Made by a program: the position numbers and the translations under genes. Shown piece after piece: positions 32,416 to 42,143 of a stretch of 64,000 nucleotides of DNA. Source of the stretch: an uncultured Oscillospiraceae bacterium (GTDB lineage: Bacteria > Bacillota > Clostridia > Oscillospirales > Oscillospiraceae); NCBI GenBank assembly GCA_947625045.1, contig CANQMW010000007.1, positions 1 through 64,000 of the forward strand, read 5' to 3'. Numbering within the stretch: position 1 is the stretch's first letter; each line of letters opens with the position of its first letter. The notes below the pieces were generated by a model. The model had not been told where the DNA came from, searched no databases, and saw only the letters and a program-made list of their open reading frames with translations.

Positions 32416-33257
32416 TCACTATTTCTGTATACAAACTGCCACAGATACTTGCCAGTCAAATCAGATACTCTTTCTGCCCCGGAACTTGATTCCGCGTTAT
32501 CCTCTCTGACCCAAGTCAGCTGTTTTGTACAGCCTTCCTCATATTCACATATTGCTCTTTCATATGCTACGCTACCACCTAACCCCGATTTCTTGAACAC
32601 CGTTTCTGTGATATAGTCATATGCCAAATTTCCCGATTTAAAGAAGGTGCTCGACGCCACGATCCTCCCCTGTGGGTCACATATGACCGGGCACCGACCG
32701 TACTTCTCCATTTCATCCAGTTGAGCGTCAGTCAACGCGAGCACATTATAACTATCTTCACCCAGCATTATCAGCCATTGCTTCCTCAGTTCAGGATAGT
32801 CCGCCTTTGTCGCCTTGCGATAGGTGAATCCACGCTTCTCCCAAAACGCACGCATGACTTTAGCTCTGCTTCGAATCATTTCTATGAAATCTTCGAGAAA
32901 TGAACCATACTCCAAATACTTGCCGCCCTTTTCAAACCCCGCCGCGACAAGCTCCCGGTCCATCTGCACGTTGTAACGGGACTCGTTGCCCATGAGCTCC
33001 ACTTCCACATCCTTATCCTGTTTCTCCATCTGGATGGGCCTGTCCGCCGGGGCATAGAGGTGGGCGGAATAGAAGTAGTCCTCGTCAGAAAAGAACCACA
33101 GTGTGTCACCGATCTGTTCATAGTACAGCTTGCCTGCCTCGATCAGCGCCGTCAGCTCGTCCCGCATCATCATTTTGTTGGTGGCGCACCGGGCCCGACC
33201 CTGCTTGAACGCCGCCAGCACCTGGGAGTATTGTTCATATGACTGGAGTTTTTCCAT
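32403..33257 (-). CDS. GNAT-like acyltransferase
   Basis: 284 residues with a GNAT-type C-terminal half (FTYRKATKADYPELRKQWL, GRIVASSTFFKSGNLAYDYITETVF). The N-terminal half may be a degenerate duplicate. I start it at the ATG at 33257, which has AAGGAGGGCGGAG upstream. The 35 extra ORF residues are unlike protein. The acetyl-CoA loop is not textbook, so the assignment is tentative. It lies between the transketolase and the adenylating enzyme. Confidence 0.6.
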   Translation of the reverse strand: MEKLQSYEQYSQVLAAFKQGRARCATNKMMMRDELTALIEAGKLYYEQIGDTLWFFSDEDYFYSAHLYAPADRPIQMEKQDKDVEVELMGNESRYNVQMDRELVAAGFEKGGKYLEYGSFLEDFIEMIRSRAKVMRAFWEKRGFTYRKATKADYPELRKQWLIMLGEDSYNVLALTDAQLDEMEKYGRCPVICDPQGRIVASSTFFKSGNLAYDYITETVFKKSGLGGSVAYERAICEYEEGCTKQLTWVREDNAESSSGAERVSDLTGKYLWQFVYRNSEWRR

Positions 33258-33286
33258 ATGTATCTCCGCCCTCCTTTTTCGTTTTG

Positions 33287-34813
33287 TCAGCTGATATAGT
33301 CCTGCTTCAGCTTCACCCGGTCGATCTTGCCGTTGGCGTTCAGCGGCAGACTGTCCAGGCACACGACCTTGCTGGGCAGCATGTACCGGGGCAGCAGCTC
33401 CGCCAGCTTTTCGTTGATCTCGGCTCTGGTGAACTGCCCCTCCACAAACAGAACGATCAGGCTCTTTCTATGGTTGTACAGGCAGCAGCACGCACCTATG
33501 CCGTCCAGAGACGACACCGCCGTCTCTATCTCGCCCAGCTCGATCCGGTGGCCCAGATGCTTCACCTGGAAGTCCTTTCTCGACATGTAAATGAGCTCAT
33601 GCCGGTCATTGTACTTCACCAAGTCGCCGGTGCGGTATATCTTCTCTTCATAGGCCGTCTGCAGCGGATTCTGCACGAATGCCTCATCTGTCTTCTCCGG
33701 GTTGTTGTAATACCCCGCCGCCAGAGACGAACCCCGCACGCACAGCTCGCCCACTTGGTCCGGCTCCGTCACTAGCCGATTCTGCTCGTCCAGCACCAAG
33801 ACTTCTGTATTGCGCATGGGTCCGCCGATGGGCAGAGGCTCTTCGTCCGAAAATTCCCGGTCTACGATATAGTAGGTGCAATCGACTGTGATCTCCGTAG
33901 GCCCGTAAAGGTTAGCATAAGTAGCGTTGGGAATATGACTACGCCATGTATTCAACAGTTTTGTAGGCATCACTTCACCAGCAAACAGTACCCGCTTCAG
34001 AGTCCTCGTCAGGTCGACCGTCTCGAACGCCTTTGACCGGGCCGTTTGGGACAGAGCCGAAGGGACCCAGAAAATGGTGCTGATTCTATTGTCAACTAAA
34101 TACTGCAGCAGCTGAGGGGCTTGATGATACATCTGCTCCGGAATGATATGCAATTCAGCGCCGGTCTTGAGTGAAGAATAAATATCCAGCACAGAATTAT
34201 CAAAATGGAACGGGGCCTGATTGCCGAAAGAGTCGTTCTCCGTGACGGAAAACTCCTCTACCACCCAGTCAATATAATCGATCACGCTCCGATGGTTGAT
34301 AGCCACGCCCTTGGGCGTACCGGTGGAGCCGGAGGTGAACAGCACATACAAAAGATCTGTGTCCAGGGTGCTGTCCGCATAGCGTTTGGCATTTGGATCG
34401 CTCACGTCATCACCTGTTATGTCCTCAAAACACAGCACTTCCCCGGAAAAGACAATGTCCTTTCCCGAGCCGACTTTACCGCATAGTTCTCTTGTACTGA
34501 TAAATATTGATGGCTGAAGAACGTCCAAGATCTTCTCAACCCTAGAGGGCGGCATATCCGGCGCCACAGCGGTGTATATATTTCCGCTGTAGGCAATACC
34601 CAGAAATGTAATTACCATGTCAGCGGATTTTTCCATGTACACCGCAACCGGCTTCTTCCGCCCCGGTACAACTTTCTCTATATTACTGGCAATGGACAGC
34701 GCCTTTTGCCGCACCTGGGCCCAGGTATAGGACCCCTTTTCATCCACAAAGGCGATTTTATCCTGAAACCGTGCCGCTGTCTTCTCCAGCCATTGAACTA
34801 TACTGTTTTGCAT
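33287..34813 (-). CDS. DltA-like adenylating enzyme
   Basis: A 508-residue amino-acid/acyl adenylation enzyme close in plan to DltA and NRPS A-domains: LFTSGSTGTPKG, NLYGPTEITVDCTYY, YRTGDLVKYND and the catalytic Lys in NANGKIDRVKL. It should charge the carrier protein encoded at 36521. With the MBOAT and SGNH genes downstream in order it makes a dlt-like set that decorates an exported polymer. D-Ala is the default guess, but a non-standard acid is possible given the rest of the locus. Confidence 0.87.
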   Translation of the reverse strand: MQNSIVQWLEKTAARFQDKIAFVDEKGSYTWAQVRQKALSIASNIEKVVPGRKKPVAVYMEKSADMVITFLGIAYSGNIYTAVAPDMPPSRVEKILDVLQPSIFISTRELCGKVGSGKDIVFSGEVLCFEDITGDDVSDPNAKRYADSTLDTDLLYVLFTSGSTGTPKGVAINHRSVIDYIDWVVEEFSVTENDSFGNQAPFHFDNSVLDIYSSLKTGAELHIIPEQMYHQAPQLLQYLVDNRISTIFWVPSALSQTARSKAFETVDLTRTLKRVLFAGEVMPTKLLNTWRSHIPNATYANLYGPTEITVDCTYYIVDREFSDEEPLPIGGPMRNTEVLVLDEQNRLVTEPDQVGELCVRGSSLAAGYYNNPEKTDEAFVQNPLQTAYEEKIYRTGDLVKYNDRHELIYMSRKDFQVKHLGHRIELGEIETAVSSLDGIGACCCLYNHRKSLIVLFVEGQFTRAEINEKLAELLPRYMLPSKVVCLDSLPLNANGKIDRVKLKQDYIS

Positions 34814-34870
34814 AACCTCGTCTCCAATCTTCTTTTCTGTTATATGACCCAGCCCTTCGCTCTGTACTAA

Positions 34871-36445
34871 TCAGAACCGCTCATAGATGAAACTGGCCGC
34901 ATCGAATCCCGGCCCATACATGCCAAAGATGACCAGCGCGAATATCGCAGCCAGATACACGCACCAGCGCACCGCTATATTCTGCCTGGCAATGGCCTGA
35001 CGGATATGTACGCCCTTCTCTTTGATAAAGTCCGATACCATGAGTATCACGATAAATATGATCATCACCCAGAAGTTCTTTTGGTCCACTCCCAGTGTAT
35101 AGAGAGAGCCGTTCACAAATATCCAAGGGTTGAACCGGCTGAATGTGGCCATGATGAGGCCGATCATATCCGGCTCTTTGGTCAGGATCAGGTAATTGCC
35201 GAGTGTCACGATGATGAATGTACGCAGAACCTGGAAAACATGCCATCCCTTAGAGTCATCTTCTATTTTGAACTTTGTCCTGCAACTGGCATAAAAGTCT
35301 TCTAAGAGCGTACTCGAAGCAACTAGGATAGCGTTAAAAATGCCAAACGGCACATACGCCCAGCCTGCGCCATGCCACATGCCGACCAGAAAGAACGTGA
35401 TGAACGACGCCAAACTTGGCGCAATCTGTTTACCATAGCTATCCCCCAGCTTCTGCCGGCACTTTCGGCCCAGCTTGCTGAAGCTCTGGGACAGGGACAG
35501 CGGATAGAACACATATGTCCGCATCCACGCGCCCAGCGTGATGTGCCAGCGCTGCCAGTACTCAGATATGCTTGTAGAAAAGAATGGCTGCTCAAAGTTC
35601 TCCGTCAGTTTAATACCAAATATCTCGCTGAGACCGATGACGATGTCCATGCCGCCGGAAAAGTCAGCATAGATCCGGAAGGAGGCAAGGAACATCATGA
35701 ATAATATGGTGAACCCCTCATAGCCTGCTGTAGTAAAATTATACTGGACTGTGTTGATGATGATCGTGGCCCGCTCGGCAATGATGAGCTTTTTCATATA
35801 GCCCCACAGCATCCGCTGGGCGCCGAAGCACAGCCGGTCGTAGTCGAACTTGTGCTCCGCGAACAGCTGCTCCGCCACGTCCTCATACCGGTCGATGGGC
35901 CCCTGGACCAGCGCCGGGAAGTACCCTATGTACAGCGCCAGCTTGAAGATGTTCTTTTGGGCCGGGATACGCCCCCGGTATACGTCGATGACATAGCCGA
36001 TGGACTTGAACGTGTAGTAGCTCAGGCCGATAGGCAGCAGAAGGTCGAGGGTGGCAAGCGTCGTGCCAAACCTCTGATTTATGCTGCCAATGGCCAGATC
36101 AGCGTATTTCAAGGCAATGAGGATGCCCAGATTGATCAGTACCGAGAGAACTACATACCATTTCTTATGCTTGGCGAATTGCTTCTTGATCTCTTTTTTC
36201 TGTTTCCCCTCCGCCTTGTCCATCCGCGCCTTCATCTCGGTGTTCCTGCGCTCCAGCGCAAGCGCCAGGAAAAACTGGGATATGATGGTCACCAGGATAT
36301 ACCAGCAGCTTTTCCATCCAAAGCTCAGATAAAACGCGGCGCTGGCCAGCAGCAGGATGACCCACTGGCACTTTTTGGGCAGCAGGAAAAACAGTGCCAC
36401 CAGCACGATGGCAAAGCATATGAATTTTAATGAAACGATCGACAT
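34871..36445 (-). CDS. MBOAT O-acyltransferase (DltB/AlgI-like)
   Basis: A 524-residue polytopic membrane protein with the MBOAT core: DLLLPIGLSYYTFKSIGYV, YFPALVQGPIDRY, FEQPFFSTSISEYWQRWHITLG, and the catalytic His in FFLVGMWHGAGWAYV. It moves the acyl group from the carrier protein across the membrane for transfer to the polymer. It lies between the DltA-like and DltC-like genes. Confidence 0.9.
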   Translation of the reverse strand: MSIVSLKFICFAIVLVALFFLLPKKCQWVILLLASAAFYLSFGWKSCWYILVTIISQFFLALALERRNTEMKARMDKAEGKQKKEIKKQFAKHKKWYVVLSVLINLGILIALKYADLAIGSINQRFGTTLATLDLLLPIGLSYYTFKSIGYVIDVYRGRIPAQKNIFKLALYIGYFPALVQGPIDRYEDVAEQLFAEHKFDYDRLCFGAQRMLWGYMKKLIIAERATIIINTVQYNFTTAGYEGFTILFMMFLASFRIYADFSGGMDIVIGLSEIFGIKLTENFEQPFFSTSISEYWQRWHITLGAWMRTYVFYPLSLSQSFSKLGRKCRQKLGDSYGKQIAPSLASFITFFLVGMWHGAGWAYVPFGIFNAILVASSTLLEDFYASCRTKFKIEDDSKGWHVFQVLRTFIIVTLGNYLILTKEPDMIGLIMATFSRFNPWIFVNGSLYTLGVDQKNFWVMIIFIVILMVSDFIKEKGVHIRQAIARQNIAVRWCVYLAAIFALVIFGMYGPGFDAASFIYERF

Positions 36446-36520
36446 AATTAGACCCGCTCCCCCTGCCGCCGTCTGTTGCCAGGCGGCGGCAGGAGCTTTC
36501 TTTTGCGTTTGTGTCCCTTC

Positions 36521-36745
36521 TTACTGTAGCGACTTTATCAGCGCCACGATGGCATCCACAGTGTTGAAGTTCTCCGGCTCCAGCTCGTCTGCGGAGATAT
36601 CTACGTCGAACTCGTCGTTGAGATCGGACACCACGGAGATGATGTCGAAGGAGTCGAGGATACCGTCGTCGATGAGCGCCGTCGCATGTTCATAGTCCAC
36701 GCCCTTCTTCACGCCGTTCAGGATGGCCAATACCTTTTCTTTCAT
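36521..36745 (-). CDS. DltC-like carrier protein, set 2
   Basis: A 74-residue carrier protein, with the phosphopantetheine Ser in LIDDGILDSFDIISVV. It sits between the MBOAT gene and the SGNH gene, in dltABCD-like order. The sequence differs from the set 1 carrier, so the two loading routes are probably separate. Confidence 0.88.
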   Translation of the reverse strand: MKEKVLAILNGVKKGVDYEHATALIDDGILDSFDIISVVSDLNDEFDVDISADELEPENFNTVDAIVALIKSLQ

Positions 36746-36789
36746 TGCTTCGTTCTCCTTTATTGTTATAGTTTTTTGTTTTCTCGTTT

Positions 36790-39012
36790 TCAGCCCGCGC
36801 CGTAGACGGCTGTCTGTCCGGCGTCCTCACGGAACTGGCCGTAATAGGTGCACCCGCCTTGGGTACACATTGGCTGGAGCGTGTACGTGTACGTGCCCTC
36901 CGCCGGAGGCTTGTCCTGATAGGTATTGCCGGTCTGGAATGCCTTGATCAGTATCCATTCGCTCTCGCCCTCCGCCTGGCGGTAGATGTGATAGGATGTA
37001 GCGTTTGCGGACGGCCCCCAGACGAGCTGCACAACGTTTCCGACTTGCTCTGCCATCAGTATCTCCGGCGGCTCCAGTTGTATCGGTTCTGCCTCCGCCG
37101 TGGCCGTCACCACTTCCGACGGATAAGTCTTTGTTTTTGTCCCGTTAGAATACACGAAATTCGCGCTCACCTGATATTTGTATTCTGTTCCAGCCTGGGC
37201 CGTAATGTCCCGGAACTGTGTGTTATCTTCACCCGTCAGATCTGCCACCACAGTCCATTCGCCGCCAGGTTCCCTGCGGGCGACGGTATAGCCTGCCATT
37301 GTTTCTATTTTTCCCCATATCAAAACAGGCGCGCCGTTTTCCAGTTCCACAGTGACGCTCGGTCCGGAGAATTCCGGAATATACAATATCCGGCCAGACC
37401 AGCTGCCATATACATACTCTCCCGCCTCATTGATCCAATAGGCCCTCACGCGATACTGATAGGGCAAGCCCTCCAGCATGGCAGTATCAACATAGGACGT
37501 ATCCGGCCCCGGCTCTCCCTGGTTCTGCCAACTTCTCGCATACACCCGTCTATTCAACCAATATCCATCCGCACCTGGAACCGGATCCCATGTCAGTGTC
37601 ACACCATCAGCCGTGTCAGACACTGTTAGGTTTTGGGGAGCTGCGATCAGCGCCGTTTCGCTCAGACCGGCAAAGTTATATTTGCCCCAATAGCGGACGC
37701 CATCCGTTTCCCGGTAGGGGGCGACCACGTATGTGTAAGCAGTGCCGATTGCAAGACCCTCGTCCGCATAGAAGAGCGTTTTGCCGTCCACGTCCGCCAC
37801 CTGTGCGAACATTTTTGCTTCGGCATCGTCCTTTCGGTAAATACAGTACCCATCCGCACCCTTGGATGCCTTCCAGGACAGCGTGAGTGTTTGCCCGTTC
37901 ACCTCCAGGCCGCTCAACTCCGGCGCAGCGAGGGTATTATCCCTCGGCGAGCCGTCCCACTCAAAGTCACAGCCCCACTCAGAAATGATCTCATTATATT
38001 TCTCAAATGCCTGGTCCCAGTCGGCATAGGCCGGATCGCCGCGCTTATCCTCAAAACCGTAGTGCTCCATAAGATACCGGCTCAGATAATCTGTCACTTT
38101 TGCCGCACCGTGGCAGTTCGTATGACCAGTGCTATAGTAATCTGCTGCCAGATCCAGCCCTATTTCTTCGTACAGTTCGTTCATATTCAGCGCTGGATAT
38201 CCGCGCGCCTCTAAATAATCACATATCGAATTAATCTGCGCCAAAGCGCTCTCATCAGTCGTAATCTGCGGCGAATTCACGAACAGGACATCAACATCCT
38301 CTTCGTCGCAGTAATCCAATAGACTATCCAGATACCCAAAATTATCCTCTGGCAATGGTTCCCGACGGTCTGTCTGACGATATTTCGCCGACACATCCAC
38401 ACTCTTGCGGAGGAAAGAACTGTATGTGCTCCCTCCCTTCAGACCGTCCAATTCATAATTGAAGTCCGCCTCCGTCAACTCTTCCCAGCGAGAGTGATAA
38501 CGGTATAGGGGGAAATAAAACTCCAGCCGGTCTTTTCCTTCGTATCCCGAAAGGTCCAGAAGCGCATTTGTCATCTTGAGTTTATTTATTGAGTTTGGAA
38601 AATAGTCGAGCAGATAATGTAGCTGCGGCTCACTGTATTCAGTGCCCTGAAGACCGATCTTCACGATATAAAGCGCGTTTGGCTGTGTTTTTCTCGCCTC
38701 CCTGATGATGCCCTCAGCTGCGGCGAGCGGCTGGCTATTGCTCGCAAGCGGATAAACTGTAATGCCATAGTTTTCCCATGCCAATGGCGCCATCCAAAAC
38801 GCATAAGTAGCGCTTGAGCCTAAATACACAGCATCCAGAGAATCCTCTCTCTCTTCAAAAAAGCCATGGACCCATTGGTAATTCCGGTAGTCCTCTGTGC
38901 TTGTCATGACTTTTGAAAGCGGGATCATAAGTGCGGCCAGAAGCGCGAAAAACACTATGGCTCTTAAAGCTTTTTTCATCCCTGTTCTCTTCATCATATA
39001 TATTCTTCCCAT
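36790..39012 (-). CDS. DltD/AlgX-like SGNH-type protein with fibronectin type III repeats
   Basis: 740 residues. An N-terminal membrane anchor (ALRAIVFFALLAALMIPLS) precedes an extracellular SGNH-like domain of about 340 residues with GSSATYAF as the Ser block and YYSTGHTNCHGA as the His block. The usual Asp before that His is not obvious. About four fibronectin type III modules follow (GADGYCIYRK, GADGYWLNRR, AGYTVARREP, ATSYHIYRQ). I infer final transfer of the acyl group to the polymer outside the cell, with Fn3 modules holding glycan or wall. Start choice among three nearby ATGs is uncertain. Confidence 0.78.
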   Translation of the reverse strand: MGRIYMMKRTGMKKALRAIVFFALLAALMIPLSKVMTSTEDYRNYQWVHGFFEEREDSLDAVYLGSSATYAFWMAPLAWENYGITVYPLASNSQPLAAAEGIIREARKTQPNALYIVKIGLQGTEYSEPQLHYLLDYFPNSINKLKMTNALLDLSGYEGKDRLEFYFPLYRYHSRWEELTEADFNYELDGLKGGSTYSSFLRKSVDVSAKYRQTDRREPLPEDNFGYLDSLLDYCDEEDVDVLFVNSPQITTDESALAQINSICDYLEARGYPALNMNELYEEIGLDLAADYYSTGHTNCHGAAKVTDYLSRYLMEHYGFEDKRGDPAYADWDQAFEKYNEIISEWGCDFEWDGSPRDNTLAAPELSGLEVNGQTLTLSWKASKGADGYCIYRKDDAEAKMFAQVADVDGKTLFYADEGLAIGTAYTYVVAPYRETDGVRYWGKYNFAGLSETALIAAPQNLTVSDTADGVTLTWDPVPGADGYWLNRRVYARSWQNQGEPGPDTSYVDTAMLEGLPYQYRVRAYWINEAGEYVYGSWSGRILYIPEFSGPSVTVELENGAPVLIWGKIETMAGYTVARREPGGEWTVVADLTGEDNTQFRDITAQAGTEYKYQVSANFVYSNGTKTKTYPSEVVTATAEAEPIQLEPPEILMAEQVGNVVQLVWGPSANATSYHIYRQAEGESEWILIKAFQTGNTYQDKPPAEGTYTYTLQPMCTQGGCTYYGQFREDAGQTAVYGAG

Positions 39013-39038
39013 TCACTCTACTTCTCGTCAAATGTCGC

Positions 39039-40103
39039 CTACTGCACACTTTTTCTTTTCCGAAAGTCGTTCAGCATATCCTTCACCCCTGCGGCCAGAT
39101 CATACTGTGGTACCCAGTCCAGCCCTTCCAGTTTGGAGGCATCCAGGACCGCTCTGGAAATACGGGAGTACCCCCTGGCTTCTTCCTCCGTGGGGAAGTC
39201 GTTTTGGATGCCGACGCCGCCAGCCTCTGCCAGCGTTTGGGCAAACTCACGGACTGTAGCAATGGAATGCCGGTTCGCCACGTTATACGCCTCGCCCGAC
39301 ACGCCCCACACCAGAATGTACAGCAGCGCCGTCGCCGCATCCTTCACATAGCAGAACGAACGCACCTGCGTACCCGGGCTTTTCATCACGATGTCCTCAT
39401 GGGCCAGCACCCTGCGCAGAAACTGCGCGTCCGCCCGGGTGTTCCTCTCCGTGATTGCCGGGCCGTACACATGGCACAGCCTCGCCACAACGGCGTCTAC
39501 GCCGTACTGCGCGTGATAGCTGGCGCACAGCGTCTCCGCCGCCCGCTTGCTCTCCGGGTAGCAGGAACGCGGGTTCGTAATATCGATGTAGCCGTAATCG
39601 TCCTCCCGGAACGCGCTGTTCGGGTCACCGCTGGTGCCGTATATCTCCCCGCTGGACAAAAACAGCAACCGGGCTCCGCACCGCCTCGCCAGCTCCAGCA
39701 TGTTGAGCGTTCCCAGTAAATTCGCCTTCATCACGTCTACCGGTGTCTGCGAATAGGCAAGAGGATGAGCCGGACTGGCCGCGTGGACGATATAGTCGAC
39801 CTGCAGGTCCGACAGATCCACACGGCTTATGTCGCCCTCCAGCACGTGAAAGCATGAGGCATGAATATATGCTTGGAAGCGGTCCTCCAGCCTTCGGCCG
39901 TCGCGCCCCAAGGCATATACTTCTATCTTTGGCTCCGCACCGTTCCCCAACATGAGGCAGTCGATCAGGGTAGAACTGATCAGCCCACTGGCACCGGAGA
40001 CCAATAACCGCTTGCCCGCCAGCATGTCAAACGGCATTTGAACCCGAGGGGATATATCTCCTAAAACGGTCTTCCCTGCCATTGCGTCCGTCACTCCCGT
40101 CAA
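39039..40103 (-). CDS. NAD-dependent epimerase/dehydratase
   Basis: A 354-residue extended SDR: LVSGASGLISSTL cofactor loop, FLSSGEIYG and YPESKRAAE (catalytic Tyr/Lys), VRSFCYVKDAA. It resembles UDP-glucuronate decarboxylase and epimerase relatives. Its stop/start overlap (4 bp) with the cytidylyltransferase gene suggests the two work on one nucleotide-activated sugar or polyol. Confidence 0.83.
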   Translation of the reverse strand: MTGVTDAMAGKTVLGDISPRVQMPFDMLAGKRLLVSGASGLISSTLIDCLMLGNGAEPKIEVYALGRDGRRLEDRFQAYIHASCFHVLEGDISRVDLSDLQVDYIVHAASPAHPLAYSQTPVDVMKANLLGTLNMLELARRCGARLLFLSSGEIYGTSGDPNSAFREDDYGYIDITNPRSCYPESKRAAETLCASYHAQYGVDAVVARLCHVYGPAITERNTRADAQFLRRVLAHEDIVMKSPGTQVRSFCYVKDAATALLYILVWGVSGEAYNVANRHSIATVREFAQTLAEAGGVGIQNDFPTEEEARGYSRISRAVLDASKLEGLDWVPQYDLAAGVKDMLNDFRKRKSVQ

Positions 40104-40801
40104 CTCCCCTGCGACCCATGCAGAAATGCCCGGAGGATATCCATATCCTCCAAGGTGGTCAGCTTAAAGTTCTTCTCCGAGCCCTTTGAGAGATAGACCG
40201 TCTCTCCCAGCTCCTGCATCAATGTACAGCTTGCCGCCGTGTTTTTTATCCCGCGCTTTTTTGCTTCATCATGCGCCCACAGCAGCTTTTCCAGTGTATA
40301 TGTATGCGGCGTCTGAGTCCGGAAAAGCTGTTCCCGCGGGATAGAAATGTCGGATGTACGGCCATCTGCGCTCTTGAACACCGCTTCCACGCAAGGGATA
40401 GCAGCCACCGCAGAGCCATATTTTTTGAATACCGACAAGCTATCGGCGATGATGTCATATGATACCAGCGGCCGGTTCCCATCGTGGACCATGACGATGC
40501 TGTCCGGTCCGCACTCCTCCGCCAGTGCCCGCAGGCCGTTTTCAATGGATTCCTGCCCCGTGGCGCCGCCGGATACGACCCAGCGCAGCTTCGTTATCTC
40601 ATACTGCCGGGAATAGGTCCAGACAAAGTCCTTCCAGGTGTCCAGCGTCACCACCATGATCGCGTCGATTTGCGGGTTCTTCTCGAAAGCCTCCATGGTA
40701 TAGAGAATGATCGGCCTGTCGTTGATATGTAAAAACTGTTTGGGGATATCCTGATGCATCCGGCTCCCGTTGCCCGCCGCCGTCAGAAGTGCAACGACCA
40801 T
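40100..40801 (-). CDS. TarI/IspD-like cytidylyltransferase
   Basis: A 233-residue sugar/polyol-phosphate cytidylyltransferase: LTAAGNGSRMHQDIPKQFL, MVHDGNRPLVS and TQTPHTYTLEKLL. IspD acts in isoprenoid synthesis, but the neighbourhood (TagF-like, LicD) favours a TarI-type role making a CDP-polyol or CDP-sugar donor. No TarJ-like reductase is present. The coupled epimerase may supply the substrate instead. Confidence 0.82.
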   Translation of the reverse strand: MVVALLTAAGNGSRMHQDIPKQFLHINDRPIILYTMEAFEKNPQIDAIMVVTLDTWKDFVWTYSRQYEITKLRWVVSGGATGQESIENGLRALAEECGPDSIVMVHDGNRPLVSYDIIADSLSVFKKYGSAVAAIPCVEAVFKSADGRTSDISIPREQLFRTQTPHTYTLEKLLWAHDEAKKRGIKNTAASCTLMQELGETVYLSKGSEKNFKLTTLEDMDILRAFLHGSQGS

Positions 40802-40817
40802 TTACACGTCCTCTACT

Positions 40818-42131
40818 TCACATTAATTCTTTCAGTTTCTCTACAACTCTTTCCGCTGCGTGCCCGTCCTCAAAGCATCCTTTTTCTTCCAAAAACTTGT
40901 CGCAGTTTTCTCTATATCTATCCTCGTCGAAATTTTCGATATTATTAATAAGCTCGAAATTATTCTGCGCTAATGGTATCGGCGTCGTTTCCAACGGATA
41001 ATAGAATCCTCGTTCGCTGTAAAAACTACGCAAATCTGTTACGAAGAAAAATGCCGGCCTTCTTGTTAACATATAATCACATATCCAACTCGAGTAATCC
41101 GTGATCCCAACATCAGTTATCAGCAAAAGATCTTGAATGTCAGGATATGTCGAAACATCTAAAACAAATTCAGGGAATTGCGTCGCTTTCTTTGCTTTCT
41201 TTACTTGTTTTTGAAGCTGAAAATGAAACCTTACCAATATGATCCATTCACCGCCAAAGCGGTTTATGAGGGCTTTTTGCAGTTTTTTATAGTCAATATC
41301 ATAATATGAAAAACTAATTTCGTCTCTGTATGTTGGTGCATAAAGCGCAACATGTACGTCCTTTCCGATACTCAAATCAGAACGAAGACGTTTTTTTATT
41401 GTCTTCTCTTTGTCAGTATTCGGTAACACCAGTATGTCATTTCTGGGATATCCAAAAGAAAGCATCTCACTAGACGGCCAAAACGTCTTTTTAAACAGTT
41501 TGTTCTCAAACTCACTGTTAGTAATGCAATAATCTGTCCGCGCACCGGCCTGTTTTGCTTTTCTTATCCAAATCTTGTCACTACTCGTTTCAAACCTTTT
41601 GAGTCCAAAAGAACCATGCCATGCTTCAATCAGTATCTGGTCTTTCTTTTTGGGCATGTATAGGTACTGAAGATTAATAGAATTATCCAGCCACACTTTT
41701 GCCGATGCCATTTCGCAGAAAAGCTCATAAGAATCACGGAGGACGATCCTCAATTTTGAGGGAAACTGATCCGACCTTTTCAGTTCCTCACGTCGTACTA
41801 CCCAAACCAACTCCCATGGTAGTTCTTGCCGGATTATCTCATCCGCGATCGCACGAAGATTGCAGTTGTAGCTTCCCCTTGTGGTCATAAAGAGTATCTT
41901 ATTGTGTGCGACCTTTGTTTCTCTGGCTAGCTTTCTTCTGAAAAACGATGAAAATACGGCATCAATTCTCTTAAAAACCCGCCTTCTGTTTTTCCCGCTA
42001 AGCGTATCTGTAATAAACAGTTTCTTCAGCTTCCTATATGACTTCTCCAGTAGCATTCCTTCTGTAATCGCTTTTTTGACCTTATTCACACACTTGCGCC
42101 TTTCATCAGTTCTTGATCTGCATTCTTTCAC
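40818..42131 (-). CDS. CDP-polyol phosphotransferase (TagB/TagF-like)
   Basis: A 437-residue member of the CDP-glycerol glycerophosphotransferase family. Signature blocks are IEAWHGSFGLKRF (catalytic His), FGYPRNDIL, ALYAPTYRDE and ITDYSSWICDYML. It polymerises or primes polyol-phosphate units on a lipid carrier at the membrane inner face. Together with the TarI-like enzyme it shows that the polymer is at least partly of teichoic-acid type. Confidence 0.88.
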   Translation of the reverse strand: MKECRSRTDERRKCVNKVKKAITEGMLLEKSYRKLKKLFITDTLSGKNRRRVFKRIDAVFSSFFRRKLARETKVAHNKILFMTTRGSYNCNLRAIADEIIRQELPWELVWVVRREELKRSDQFPSKLRIVLRDSYELFCEMASAKVWLDNSINLQYLYMPKKKDQILIEAWHGSFGLKRFETSSDKIWIRKAKQAGARTDYCITNSEFENKLFKKTFWPSSEMLSFGYPRNDILVLPNTDKEKTIKKRLRSDLSIGKDVHVALYAPTYRDEISFSYYDIDYKKLQKALINRFGGEWIILVRFHFQLQKQVKKAKKATQFPEFVLDVSTYPDIQDLLLITDVGITDYSSWICDYMLTRRPAFFFVTDLRSFYSERGFYYPLETTPIPLAQNNFELINNIENFDEDRYRENCDKFLEEKGCFEDGHAAERVVEKLKELM

Positions 42132-42143
42132 GTCTGTTCAATA

